DNA from: Prevotella sp.
GTDB taxonomy: Bacteria; Bacteroidota; Bacteroidia; Bacteroidales; Bacteroidaceae
Assembly: GCA_022775985.1 (NCBI GenBank)
Contig: JALFIM010000086.1
Location: 1 to 58,754 of the forward strand
DNA length: 58,754 bases
Direction: 5' to 3'
The notes under the pieces were generated by a model, which made no database searches, was not told where the DNA came from, and was given only the letters and a program-made list of their open reading frames with translations. The position numbers were made by a program, and so were the translations under genes. Numbering within the stretch: the stretch's first letter is position 1; every line of letters starts with the position of its first letter. This document shows, one piece after another, positions 16,441 to 24,594 of the stretch.

Positions 16441-17030
16441 ATCTTCCTTGACTCCCCACGCAGGAGGTTCATGAATTCCTCACGCGTTTTGGCCTGGTTG
16501 AAGGCACCGCTGAAGTCGCTTGTGGTGGTTATGGAGTTCTGCTTCTCCACTCCGCGCATTTGCATGCACATGTGCTTGGCCTCTATCACCACCATCACGC
16601 CGAGCGGCTTGAGGGTCTCCTGTATGCAGTCCTTTATCTGCTGCGTGAGCCGTTCCTGCACTTGCAGACGGTGGCTGTATATATCCACCACGCGGGCTAT
16701 CTTGCTCAGACCGGTGATATAGCCGTTGGGGATGTACGCTACGTGTGCCTTGCCGTAGAACGGCAGCATGTGGTGCTCGCACATCGAGAAGAAGTCTATG
16801 TCCTTGACGATGACCATCTGGTTGTACTTCTCGGCAAACAGCGCGTCGGTGAGCACCTTGTGCGCGTCCATGGAGTAGCCGCGCGTGAGCACCTGCATGG
16901 CCTTGGCCACGCGCATCGGGGTCTTGAGCAGTCCCTCGCGTGCGGGATCCTCGCCGAGGAGGCGCAGCACCTCGTGATAGTGTGATGCGAGCTCGTCGAG
17001 CCCTTCTCTGTATTCTGTTTCTGGATTCAT
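16437..17030 (-). CDS. folE: GTP cyclohydrolase I
   Basis: Converts GTP to 7,8-dihydroneopterin triphosphate, the first step of tetrahydrofolate synthesis (and of the preQ0 route). 197 aa. Motifs: TPMRVAKAM near residue 38, [26 protein letters not shown] near 76 with the zinc Cys and His, [26 protein letters not shown] near 108, and [20 protein letters not shown] near 153 with the second zinc Cys. The usual zinc ligands are all present. Fourth member of the DUF1599-doxX-tpiA-SPOR-folE run, which is conserved in the phylum. Confidence 0.96.
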   Translation of the reverse strand: MNPETEYREGLDELASHYHEVLRLLGEDPAREGLLKTPMRVAKAMQVLTRGYSMDAHKVLTDALFAEKYNQMVIVKDIDFFSMCEHHMLPFYGKAHVAYIPNGYITGLSKIARVVDIYSHRLQVQERLTQQIKDCIQETLKPLGVMVVIEAKHMCMQMRGVEKQNSITTTSDFSGAFNQAKTREEFMNLLRGESRKI

Positions 17031-17093
17031 CTTGTATAGAGCGTTGTGGTTGTGTGCTTCGGCCGTGCGGCGTTGTGCCGCGATGCGGCCGTA

Positions 17094-17792
17094 TCAGTAC
17101 GTCACGGTTATCTTGCCGCTTATGATGCACGCCTGGGTGTACCCGAGGGCCTTGACCTGCTTGAGCACTTTGTTGGCCTCCTCGTAGCTGCGGTAGTTGC
17201 CTATGCGGCATATCCACCGCGGAGAGTAGAAGTGTACGTACACGGGCTGGTCGGGCATGGCCATCTTGACGGCGTTGCCGGCCTTCTGCGCCTGTTCCTT
17301 GGCCTGGCGGGAGTTGCCCCCGGCGTACACCTGTACGCGGTAGCCGTCTACCTTGTAGCTGCGCCGTGGCATCTTCTTGCGCATGTCTACGGTAGGTATG
17401 TCCATGCCGTCGGCCTCGTCCTTGGGCTGCCGTGCCTCCGCGTGGTGCTGAGTATAGGCAGGGTGCTGTATGTCGGTGTCCTTCTTTGCGGGAGGAGTCT
17501 GTTGGTTTCTTCTTGTGGTGTCGGCGGCAGGAGCCGTGGCGGCATGCCGCTTGTCGGCGGCGTTTCTGTCGGTGGCGGAAGCCGTGGCGGGTGCGCTCAC
17601 GGGGTGCTTCACCACCTGCTTGCGTCCTGACACGTCGGCGAAGTTGACCAGTTCGTCGATGTCCTTGCTCTGCGTCACCGTCACCGAGGCTTTGCCCGGC
17701 GACTTCTGCTGTATGGTCTGCAGGAAGGTCTGTGCGTCTGCTCCGAGTGCTGTGTACAGCAGTGCGAGCAGTGATATAGCGAACAGTCTCAT
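17094..17792 (-). CDS. SPOR domain exported protein
   Basis: 232 aa from MRLFAISLLALLYTALGADA at 17792 (signal peptide about 20 residues). A low-complexity middle rich in Ala, Thr, Asp and Gln (about 50-145) leads to a SPOR domain at the C-terminus, from YRVQVYAGGNSRQAKEQA near residue 155 through YSPRWICRIGNYRSYEEANKVLKQVKALGY. SPOR domains bind denuded septal peptidoglycan, so a division-site or envelope role is likely. Between folE and tpiA in the operon. Confidence 0.87.
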   Translation of the reverse strand: MRLFAISLLALLYTALGADAQTFLQTIQQKSPGKASVTVTQSKDIDELVNFADVSGRKQVVKHPVSAPATASATDRNAADKRHAATAPAADTTRRNQQTPPAKKDTDIQHPAYTQHHAEARQPKDEADGMDIPTVDMRKKMPRRSYKVDGYRVQVYAGGNSRQAKEQAQKAGNAVKMAMPDQPVYVHFYSPRWICRIGNYRSYEEANKVLKQVKALGYTQACIISGKITVTY

Positions 17793-17847
17793 TGTCTTTG
17801 TAGTATTGTTTGTGATGTGGTGGGGTGTGGCGTGTGGTAAAGAGCAC

Positions 17848-17927
17848 GCCGTCTCCGCCGCTGTGCTGCGCGTGCAGCATGCGCCGGGGACGGCAGTGCC
17901 TCGTGTCAGCCCCACGTAGTGTGGGGC
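17848..17927. terminator. Two hairpins between tpiA and the SPOR gene
   Basis: GCCGTCTCC at 17848 pairs with GGGGACGGC at 17886-17894, and GCCCCAC at 17909-17915 pairs with GTGGGGC at 17921-17927. No U-run. Possibly mRNA-end stabilisers or partial terminators within the operon. Confidence 0.5.
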
Positions 17928-17951
17928 AGGGGTCGTGCTGTGTGCGGCCTA

Positions 17952-18713
17952 TTACTTCTTCCAGGCGTCGATGATGCCCTTGAAGTCAGCAGCCTTGAGC
18001 GATGCGCCTCCGATGAGTCCGCCGTCGATGTCGGGCTTTGAGAACAGCTCGGGTGCGTTGCTTGCCTTGCAGCTTCCGCCGTAGAGGATAGAAGTGTCCT
18101 CGGCAGCGTCCTTGCCGTACTTCTCTGCTACGATAGAGCGGATGTATGCGAGCATCTCCTCGGCCTGGTCAGAGGTAGCGGTCTTGCCGGTACCGATGGC
18201 CCAGATGGGCTCGTAGGCGATGATGATGTTCTTCCATGCCTCTGCGTCGAGATGGAACACCGAGCCCTCGAGCTCTGCCTTCACCACCTCGTTCTGCTTC
18301 TCTGCCTCGCGCTCCTCGAGAGTCTCGCCGCAGCAGAAGATGACCTTCAGTCCGTGAGCCAGTGCGAGGTCTACCTTCTCCTTCAGGATGGCAGCGGTCT
18401 CGCCGTAGTACTGGCGGCGCTCGGAGTGGCCGAGGATTACGTACTGTGCGCCAGTGCTCTTCACCATCTCGGCAGACACCTCGCCGGTGAACGCACCCTT
18501 CTCCTTGTCAGCGCAGTTCTCGGCACCGAGACCTACGACAGATGCGTCGAGCACCTGTGCCACGGAGGCGAGGTGTATGAACGGAGTGCATACCACTACG
18601 TCGCAATTGGGTTTGTCTGCTGCCAGTGCCTCGTTGATTTCCTTAGCGAGGGCAACGCCGTCCTGCAGGTTCATGTTCATTTTCCAGTTACCTGCTACAA
18701 TTTTCTTTCTCAT
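17952..18713 (-). CDS. tpiA: Triose-phosphate isomerase (own start inside the longer frame)
   Basis: Interconverts dihydroxyacetone phosphate and glyceraldehyde 3-phosphate. 253 aa if started at [13 protein letters not shown] (ATG 18713), exactly the family length, and a purine-rich AAAAGGAAAAAG precedes it. Catalytic residues: Lys in AGNWKMN, His in [13 protein letters not shown] near residue 100, Glu in [14 protein letters not shown] near 171; phosphate loop [11 protein letters not shown] and GLIGGASL at the C-terminus. The upstream doxX frame reads into it without a stop, so a fused 690-aa product is possible in addition. Confidence 0.96.
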   Translation of the reverse strand: MRKKIVAGNWKMNMNLQDGVALAKEINEALAADKPNCDVVVCTPFIHLASVAQVLDASVVGLGAENCADKEKGAFTGEVSAEMVKSTGAQYVILGHSERRQYYGETAAILKEKVDLALAHGLKVIFCCGETLEEREAEKQNEVVKAELEGSVFHLDAEAWKNIIIAYEPIWAIGTGKTATSDQAEEMLAYIRSIVAEKYGKDAAEDTSILYGGSCKASNAPELFSKPDIDGGLIGGASLKAADFKGIIDAWKK

Positions 18714-20024
18714 TTTCTTTTTCCTTTTAAAGAGTTTTGATATGTTGTTTGAGTTGCTTCCTTGTCTCACCCACCGTGTCCATGCCACCGCCCTGTCGGC
18801 CAGTGTGAGCACCGTGAGCGGCATGACGAACCACAGAATGATGGTGAGCAGCTTGCGTGCCGGGCTCTCGTCGGGCATGTGCCCGGCCTTGGTGTCGGCC
18901 AGCGGCGAGTTGAGCTCCTCGGCGGTGGGCAGCTGGTTGTGGCTCCACTTGCGTATCACCACGCCGTCCTTGATGAGCACCAGGCCGGGGTTGCTGCGTA
19001 TGATGGTCTTGAGCGTGGTCTCGTCGGTGTGGCAGAACTGGTATTCTGCCCCCGTGATGTCGCGCCACTGGCTTATGACGCGCTCGCCGCTCGCCGTGAG
19101 GCAGTAGAAGGGCACGCCGTAGTCCTGCGCGTACTCGTATATGCGGTCTATCTCTCCGAAGTTGCTGTCGTCGGCATTCTCCAGTGTAGGCGCGATGAGC
19201 AGGAACGTATATCCGCGCGACTGCACTATGCTGTCCGTGATGTCGTCGCCGCCGGGTATGGTCTGTATGCTGAAGTCGTGTATCGGAGGCACGTATCCCG
19301 CGCTCGTCTGTGTGGTGTGGCTGTCTACGAACTGCCACGTGGAGTCGGGGTAGTCGTCGAGAGTGAACTCGCGTGTCACGCCGTCCTTGCGCAGCACGAA
19401 GGTGGTGACGAACGTGGGCTGCTGCGCTCCCTCGGGTATCTCCATGCCCTTGCGCAGGTCGGCTCCCACGTGATAGGGGCGGAAGTCGAACATGGGCAGA
19501 CCGTAGAGGCACACCGTAGACGTGGCTATGACGAACACTATGGTGTAGTTGCGCACTATCCACTGGTTGCTCTTGGATATGAGCCGCGGCATGCTCCGCG
19601 GCCACACGGCGGTGACGGCGGCACATGCCGTGAGCACTATGTTCTTGACCAGCGTCTGGGTGTTGGTGAGCGTTATGGCGTCACCGAAGCATCCGCAGTC
19701 CTCCACGGGGTCGGCAGCGGCTATCCACACCGTGAGCGCCGTGAGGCATGCCATGAGCACGAGCACCATGCGGGTGGTGCGGCGGCGCTCTATGGCGAAT
19801 AGCATGTACATGCCCAGCGCGAACTCCACGGCGGCGAGTATCACTGCCGCCACGAGTGTGGCCCACGACGGCACGAGGGCGTCGAGACTCATGGCCGTGA
19901 GGTAGTCGTGCAGCTTGTACTGTGTGCCGAGGGGGTCTATGGCCTTGATGAATCCTGACAGGATGAACGTGGCCGCGAGCAGCAGCCTGCATACGTTTAC
20001 ACCGATAGGACGCAGCACACTCAT
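17952..20024 (-). CDS. DoxX-like/BT_3928-family membrane protein, reading frame continuous with tpiA
   Basis: The frame from ATG 20024 is open for 690 codons. Residues 1-437 (18714-20024) are a DoxX/MauE-like membrane protein: helices about 10-28, 55-78, 85-104, 125-142, 158-176, the paired-cysteine motif DCGCFGD at 109-115 near the second helix pair, a periplasmic thioredoxin-like region about 195-370, and a last helix about 390-412, followed by a basic linker with KLFKRKKK. Residues 438-690 are triose-phosphate isomerase. The start overlaps the DUF1599 stop (ATGA). Two genes are normal at this position in related genomes as I know them; either a real fusion, or a lost stop codon, or one base error in this sequence. 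Confidence 0.82.
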   Translation of the reverse strand: MSVLRPIGVNVCRLLLAATFILSGFIKAIDPLGTQYKLHDYLTAMSLDALVPSWATLVAAVILAAVEFALGMYMLFAIERRRTTRMVLVLMACLTALTVWIAAADPVEDCGCFGDAITLTNTQTLVKNIVLTACAAVTAVWPRSMPRLISKSNQWIVRNYTIVFVIATSTVCLYGLPMFDFRPYHVGADLRKGMEIPEGAQQPTFVTTFVLRKDGVTREFTLDDYPDSTWQFVDSHTTQTSAGYVPPIHDFSIQTIPGGDDITDSIVQSRGYTFLLIAPTLENADDSNFGEIDRIYEYAQDYGVPFYCLTASGERVISQWRDITGAEYQFCHTDETTLKTIIRSNPGLVLIKDGVVIRKWSHNQLPTAEELNSPLADTKAGHMPDESPARKLLTIILWFVMPLTVLTLADRAVAWTRWVRQGSNSNNISKLFKRKKKMRKKIVAGNWKMNMNLQDGVALAKEINEALAADKPNCDVVVCTPFIHLASVAQVLDASVVGLGAENCADKEKGAFTGEVSAEMVKSTGAQYVILGHSERRQYYGETAAILKEKVDLALAHGLKVIFCCGETLEEREAEKQNEVVKAELEGSVFHLDAEAWKNIIIAYEPIWAIGTGKTATSDQAEEMLAYIRSIVAEKYGKDAAEDTSILYGGSCKASNAPELFSKPDIDGGLIGGASLKAADFKGIIDAWKK

Positions 20025-20572
20025 GACTCCCTCTCGCTGAGCTTTATCACGCCGAACACGGCATAGTTGATTATATCCATGTAGTTGGAGGCTATGCCCT
20101 CAGACACCAGCGTGTTGCCTCCGAGGTTCTCTATCTCCTTGACGCGCTCTATCTTGGTGAGTATGAAGTCGGTGTAGCTGCTCACGCGCATGGTGCGCCA
20201 TGCCTCATCGTAGTCATGGTTCTTGCGTGTCATGAGCTGCAGAGCCTCGCCGGCGTACTTGTCGTAGAGCGTCATGGCCTCGTCGTTGGTGATGTCCACG
20301 CTGTCGGCGAAGCCCTTGTCGAGCTGTATGAGACCCACTATGCCGTAGTTGATGAGCGCCACGAACTCGGGGCGTATGCCCTCGCCCACCAACGACTCCT
20401 TCTTTATCTCCAGTGAGCGTATGCGCTTGGCCTTGATAAACAGCTGGTCGGTGAGCGACGAGGGGCGCAGTATGCGCCACGACGCCTTGTAGTCGTGCAA
20501 CTTCTTCTCGAAAAGGGCGCGGCACTCCTGCATCGCGCTCTTGAACTGTTGCTCTGTCTTTGTAGTATCCAT
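20021..20572 (-). CDS. DUF1599 domain protein
   Basis: 183 aa from [14 protein letters not shown] at 20572. Two DUF1599 repeats are visible: [25 protein letters not shown] near residue 20, and [21 protein letters not shown] near 112, each followed by KxxRIxxLE / KIERVKEIE helices and a [10 protein letters not shown] / [10 protein letters not shown] strand. Possibly nucleotide-related (MazG-like helices), but the function is unproven. First gene of the operon with doxX-tpiA-SPOR-folE. The -7 box ends ten bases before the ATG, so the leader is near zero. Confidence 0.9.
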   Translation of the reverse strand: MDTTKTEQQFKSAMQECRALFEKKLHDYKASWRILRPSSLTDQLFIKAKRIRSLEIKKESLVGEGIRPEFVALINYGIVGLIQLDKGFADSVDITNDEAMTLYDKYAGEALQLMTRKNHDYDEAWRTMRVSSYTDFILTKIERVKEIENLGGNTLVSEGIASNYMDIINYAVFGVIKLSERES

Positions 20573-20581
20573 AAGTCGGCA

Positions 20582-20613
20582 CAAAAATACAAAAAACCTA
20601 TGATATGAGCAAG
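20582..20613 (-). promoter_or_regulatory. Promoter of the DUF1599-doxX-tpiA-SPOR-folE operon
   Basis: -7 TATTTTTG (20589 to 20582) and a CTTG -33 element (20613 to 20610) with a 20-nt spacer. The predicted start of transcription is within a few bases of the ATG at 20572, so the message may be leaderless. Confidence 0.6.
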
Positions 20614-20716
20614 AACTATCGTCGTTATTCAATTCTTCATGCCCGTGCCGCCGCCGTGCGCCGCCGCATGGCGCGTGCGGTGAGGGCGCGGCGCGGTGCT
20701 GGTGGTGTGGCAGCGG

Positions 20717-21121
20717 CTACCTCTGCTTCTGCCGCATGCGTATCATCCTCACCACTCCGCACATGGCCTCGTAGCGTGCCTGGAGCGAGTCGCGCTTCAC
20801 GCCGAGCATGTTGCAGCGGTAGCGGTCGGTGGTGGTGCGCAGCTCCTGCTCCACTTCCTGCAGGCGGTTGTCGGTGGCAGCCACGTCGGCCTGTGCCATC
20901 TTGAGCGATGCGTCCTGCCATATCCGCAGTGCCTCGGTGCGTGCCACCACGGCCTTGGGGTATCTGTCGCGCAGCACCACGATGGAGTCGAGGGCCTCGC
21001 GGTACTTGCCGCCGGCGTAGAGCGTGTTGATTTTGGCGAGCAGGGGCTTTGCCTTCTCGTCGTCGGTCTTGGCGCATCCCGCCAGGGCCATGATGATGAT
21101 GAAAAACCAGATATGTCTCAT
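20717..21121 (-). CDS. Small helical lipoprotein
   Basis: 134 aa from MRHIWFFIIIMALAGC at 21121, lipobox ALAGC with Cys near residue 16. The mature part is helical and charged, with a TPR-like KINTLYAGGKYREALDSIVVLRDRYP segment and a coiled-coil-like stretch (about 85-115). No named family recognised. The frame would extend further upstream, but that region contains the quasi-palindromic array and the -7 box. Divergent from cca. Confidence 0.7.
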   Translation of the reverse strand: MRHIWFFIIIMALAGCAKTDDEKAKPLLAKINTLYAGGKYREALDSIVVLRDRYPKAVVARTEALRIWQDASLKMAQADVAATDNRLQEVEQELRTTTDRYRCNMLGVKRDSLQARYEAMCGVVRMIRMRQKQR

Positions 21122-21129
21122 TGCGTCGG

Positions 21130-21137
21130 CAAAATTA
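21130..21137 (-). promoter_or_regulatory. -7 box for the small lipoprotein
   Basis: TAATTTTG on the minus strand ends nine bases before the ATG at 21121, so the leader is very short or absent. Confidence 0.5.
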
Positions 21138-21542
21138 CTACTTTCTGACATTAAACGGGTTATGCCGCTCTTGATTTTAATTATTTTTAAGTGACGGCCG
21201 AGTGCCCTTGAGAGCGCGGCCAGTGGCCCTTGGCGCGGCTGTCTGGCACGCACCGCTGAGACACCTGTGGCGGCCAGTGTGCTGACATGGGCCGAGTGAC
21301 AAACTGAAACGGCCCGAATCATGGTGCGAAACGGCCCATTTCGCAACGCAAAACGGCCCGAATCGCAGCACGAAACGGCCCATTTCGCAAAACCATGCGG
21401 CGGTTAACACATGTTAACGCGGACTGTAAGCACAGCCCCACGTTCCCGTTACGGACTGTAAGCAGACCGCACCCCCGTGCGGCTGTCGGCACGGCGGCGC
21501 AAAAAGTTGAGCCGCGCCTGTCGGTATGTGGCGGATTTTGAG
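21138..21542. repeat. Divergent promoter region with quasi-palindromic repeats, locus 2
   Basis: Units of the GAAACGGCCC family start at 21306, 21328, 21350 and 21372, exactly 22 bp apart. They alternate between two endings (CGGCCCGAATC in units 1 and 3, CGGCCCATTTCGCAA in units 2 and 4), so the array also has a 44-bp higher order. A palindrome TTAACACATGTTAA follows near 21404-21417. The rest of the stretch is GC-rich with no gene. Confidence 0.85.
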
Positions 21543-21550
21543 TAACTTTG
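21543..21550 (+). promoter_or_regulatory. -7 box for cca
   Basis: TAACTTTG, followed by C, about 70 bp before the cca ATG. Confidence 0.6.
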
Positions 21551-21620
21551 CAGGACTTTTCCGCCCGTCCATGGGGCGGCACATATATTAGGATACAACA
21601 TTTTTCATAGACTACACGAC

Positions 21621-23045
21621 ATGAGACTATACTCCGATGCCCAACTGGCAGAGATTCTCGACAAGGACATTTTCCACCTGATAGGCGACACTGCCGACGA
21701 GCTGCAGCTCGACTGCTACGTGGTGGGCGGCTACGTGCGCGACATATTCCTGGAGCGTCCGTCCAACGACATAGACGTGGTGGTGGTGGGCAGCGGCATA
21801 AGGGTGGCCGACGCCCTGCGCCGCAAACTCGGCCGCAAGGCACACATATCAGTATTCCGCAACTTCGGCACGGCACAGGTGAAGTACCGCGACATGGAGA
21901 TAGAGTTCGTCGGGGCACGCCGCGAGAGCTACAGCCACGACTCGCGCAAGCCTGTCGTGGAGGACGGCACGCTCGAGGACGACCAGAACCGCCGCGACTT
22001 CACCATCAACGCCATGGCCATACAGCTCAACCGCGCCCACTTCGGCGAGCTGGTAGACCCCTTCGGCGGCATAGACGACCTCGAGGACGGCATCATACGC
22101 ACGCCCCTCGACCCCGACATCACGTTCAGTGACGACCCGCTGCGGATGATGCGCTGCGTGCGCTTCGCCACGCAGCTCAGGTTCTTCATAGAGGACGAGA
22201 CCTTCGACGCGCTCACGCGCAACGCCCACCGGCTGGAGATAATAAGCGGCGAGCGCATAAGCGACGAGCTCAACAAGATAATGCTCTCGCCCCAGCCGAG
22301 CCGTGGGCTCGTAGACCTCCAGCGCTCCGGGCTGCTCGGCATGATACTGCCGGAGGTGGCCGCGCTCGACATCGTGGAGACACGCTGCGGCCGTGCCCAC
22401 AAGAACAACTTCTACCACACGCTCGAGGTGCTCGACAACGTGGCGCGGCAGAGCGGCAACCTGTGGCTGCGCTGGGCCGCGCTGCTGCACGACGTGGGCA
22501 AGACGCGCAGCAAACGGTGGGACCAGCAGCTCGGCTGGACGTTCCACAACCACAACTACCTGGGCGCGAAGATGGTGCCCGAGATATTCCGCCGCCTCAA
22601 GGAACCCATGGACTCCAAGATGAAGTACGTGCAGAAACTCGTGGACCTGCACATGCGTCCCATAGCCATTGCCGACGAGGAGGTGACCGACAGTGCCGTG
22701 CGGCGGCTCATGAACGACGCTGGCGACGACATCGACGACCTCATGACGCTCTGCGAGGCCGACATCACGAGCAAGAACCAGGTGCGCAAGCGGCAGTTTC
22801 TCGACAACTTCCGCATGGTGCGCGAGAAACTCGCCGACCTCAAGGAGCGCGACTACAAGCGGCTGCTGCAGCCCGTCATCGACGGCAACGAGATAATGGA
22901 GATGTTCCACCTCAAGCCGTGCCGCGAGGTGGGCACGCTCAAGCAGTGCCTCAAGGACGCGGTGCTCGACAACAAGGTGCAGAACGAGCGCGAGCCGCTC
23001 ATGCAGCTGCTCATGCAGAAGGCACGGCAGATGGGCCTGTGCTGA
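21621..23045 (+). CDS. cca: CCA-adding tRNA nucleotidyltransferase with HD domain
   Basis: Adds or repairs the 3' CCA end of tRNAs. 474 aa. The class II nucleotidyltransferase head has CYVVGGYVRDIFLERPSNDIDVVVVG (about residues 33-58; GGxVRD and DxD metal site), RRDFTINAMAIQL near 128, and the DPFGGIDDLEDGIIRTP motif near 150. LRMMRCVRFATQLRF (about 175) is the RxxRxxRF-type element. An HD phosphohydrolase domain follows: NFYHTLEVLDNVAR and LLHDVGKTRSK with the HD pair near residue 290. Start and length are standard. Codon use is strongly GC-rich compared with the downstream genes. Confidence 0.95.
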   Translation: MRLYSDAQLAEILDKDIFHLIGDTADELQLDCYVVGGYVRDIFLERPSNDIDVVVVGSGIRVADALRRKLGRKAHISVFRNFGTAQVKYRDMEIEFVGARRESYSHDSRKPVVEDGTLEDDQNRRDFTINAMAIQLNRAHFGELVDPFGGIDDLEDGIIRTPLDPDITFSDDPLRMMRCVRFATQLRFFIEDETFDALTRNAHRLEIISGERISDELNKIMLSPQPSRGLVDLQRSGLLGMILPEVAALDIVETRCGRAHKNNFYHTLEVLDNVARQSGNLWLRWAALLHDVGKTRSKRWDQQLGWTFHNHNYLGAKMVPEIFRRLKEPMDSKMKYVQKLVDLHMRPIAIADEEVTDSAVRRLMNDAGDDIDDLMTLCEADITSKNQVRKRQFLDNFRMVREKLADLKERDYKRLLQPVIDGNEIMEMFHLKPCREVGTLKQCLKDAVLDNKVQNEREPLMQLLMQKARQMGLC

Positions 23046-23052
23046 CGGCACG

Positions 23053-23099
23053 CGCCGCGCCCTCATCTCCCAGGCGTGGGAGGAGGGCAGGGCGCGGCG
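23053..23099. terminator. Strong hairpin after cca
   Basis: CGCCGCGCCCT at 23053-23063 pairs with AGGGCGCGGCG at 23089-23099, and the interior CTCCC / GGGAG pairs further. No U-run. Ends the cca message or stabilises its 3' end. Confidence 0.7.
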
Positions 23100-23202
23100 G
23101 CAGACCCATGGCACAGGGGCCGTCAAGTCAAAAAAAACTTAACGGCAGAATAATATTTGTTAAATGTGAGCCCCTTATATTATATATGTAAAAGATTGTA
23201 GT

Positions 23203-23210
23203 TATCTTTG
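23203..23210 (+). promoter_or_regulatory. -7 box of the efflux operon
   Basis: TATCTTTG followed by C, 120 bp before the adaptor gene ATG. Confidence 0.6.
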
Positions 23211-23241
23211 CACCCGAAAACTTACGAAAACGTGTGAGTTT

Positions 23242-23276
23242 TCTTATACGACATCAGAAAAAGTCTTATACGACAT
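23242..23276. repeat. Direct repeat in the efflux operon leader
   Basis: TCTTATACGACAT occurs at 23242-23254 and exactly again at 23264-23276, 22 bp apart, between the -7 box and the start codon. Either a regulator site bound on one face of the helix or the shortest case of the 22-bp repeats in this window. Confidence 0.75.
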
Positions 23277-23330
23277 TAGAACAAGGTATTGAGTAATCAG
23301 AATATTTATAAAAGATAATATTTATTAGGT

Positions 23331-24533
23331 ATGAAAACAAACAAGTTCTTATTGGTCGCAGCCATGGCTGTGACTCTCGCCTCTTGTGGCGGTGGTAAAA
23401 GTGGTGGAAAGCCTGACTTCGGCGACAACGAGTACGCCGTGCGCACCATCCAGGCTCAGGAAGCAGACATCCAGACCACATACCCGGCTACCATCAAGGG
23501 TATGCAGGACGTGGAGATACGTCCGAAGGTGTCGGGATTCATCACGAAGCTCTGCGTGAAGGAAGGCCAGGCTGTGAAGGCCGGACAGCTGCTCTTCGTC
23601 ATAGACAACGTGACATACGCCGCCGCAGTGCGCCAGGCCAAGGCCGCCGTCAACTCGGCCAAGGCTCAGCTCAGCACAGCCAAGCTCACATACAACAACA
23701 ACCAGAAACTTTTCCAGAACAACGTGATAGGCTCCTACGAGCTCGAGTCGGCCAAGAACGCCTATGAGTCGGCCCTCGCCGCAGTGGCACAGGCCGAGGC
23801 CAGCTACGTATCTGCCAAGCAGAACCTCGACTTCTGCTACGTGACAAGCCCCGCCAACGGCGTGGTGGGCGACCTGCCCTACCGCGTGGGCGCACTCGTG
23901 AGCGCGTCGTCGCAGCAGCCCCTCACCACGGTGAGCAACATAAGCACCATGCAGGTGTACTTCTCAATGACTGAGAAGGACCTCCTCGACATGACGAAGA
24001 CCGCCGGAGGCATACACGCCGCCATCAAGGACTACCCCGCCGTGAAGCTCCAACTCGCCGACGGCACCATATACAACCAGCCCGGACACGTGGCCACTGT
24101 GAGCGGAGTGATAGACCCGACCACCGGCTCTGTGTCTATGCGTGCCGACTTCCCCAACCCTGAGCATCTGCTCAAGAGCGGTGGCTCAGGCTCCATCGTG
24201 GTGCCCCACAACAACAGCACGGCCATCATCATACCGCAGGATGCCGTGTCGCAGGTACAGGACAAGTACTTCGTATATGTAGTGGGCAAGGACAACAAGG
24301 TGAAGTACACCCCAGTGACGGTCAATCCCAACAACGACGGCAAGAACTACATCATAGACGGCGGGCTCAGCGTGGGCGACCGCATCGTGGTGAACGGCAT
24401 ATCCTCTCTCACCGACGGTGCTGAGATAAAGCCCCTCACCGAGGCACAGTATCAGGCTAAGCTGAAGAAAACCGAGGACATGGGAGCCGACCAGAGCGAC
24501 CTGAACAAGCTCAAGAAGGATTTCGGTAAGTAA
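23331..24533 (+). CDS. RND efflux periplasmic adaptor lipoprotein
   Basis: 400 aa AcrA/MexA-type membrane fusion protein. Lipobox LASC (Cys near residue 20). Then the barrel-sandwich hybrid and hairpin: YPATIKGMQDVEIRPKVSGFI near residue 54, LCVKEGQAVKAGQLLF, a long coiled-coil hairpin about 105-165, then the second lipoyl half VTSPANGVVGDLPYRVGALV near 170 and the beta-barrel and membrane-proximal domains. It bridges the AcrB-like pump and the TolC-like channel encoded just downstream. Confidence 0.95.
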   Translation: MKTNKFLLVAAMAVTLASCGGGKSGGKPDFGDNEYAVRTIQAQEADIQTTYPATIKGMQDVEIRPKVSGFITKLCVKEGQAVKAGQLLFVIDNVTYAAAVRQAKAAVNSAKAQLSTAKLTYNNNQKLFQNNVIGSYELESAKNAYESALAAVAQAEASYVSAKQNLDFCYVTSPANGVVGDLPYRVGALVSASSQQPLTTVSNISTMQVYFSMTEKDLLDMTKTAGGIHAAIKDYPAVKLQLADGTIYNQPGHVATVSGVIDPTTGSVSMRADFPNPEHLLKSGGSGSIVVPHNNSTAIIIPQDAVSQVQDKYFVYVVGKDNKVKYTPVTVNPNNDGKNYIIDGGLSVGDRIVVNGISSLTDGAEIKPLTEAQYQAKLKKTEDMGADQSDLNKLKKDFGK

Positions 24534-24594
24534 TACGTCGGACAAAACACCTGCCGCGCCACGCGTGCGGCGGGAAACTAAAATGCAAGCATAA

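Noticed and set aside
21138..21305. Gene in the GC-rich cca upstream region
   Set aside because: Frames are short, in the shadow of the lipoprotein extension, and disrupted by repeats.
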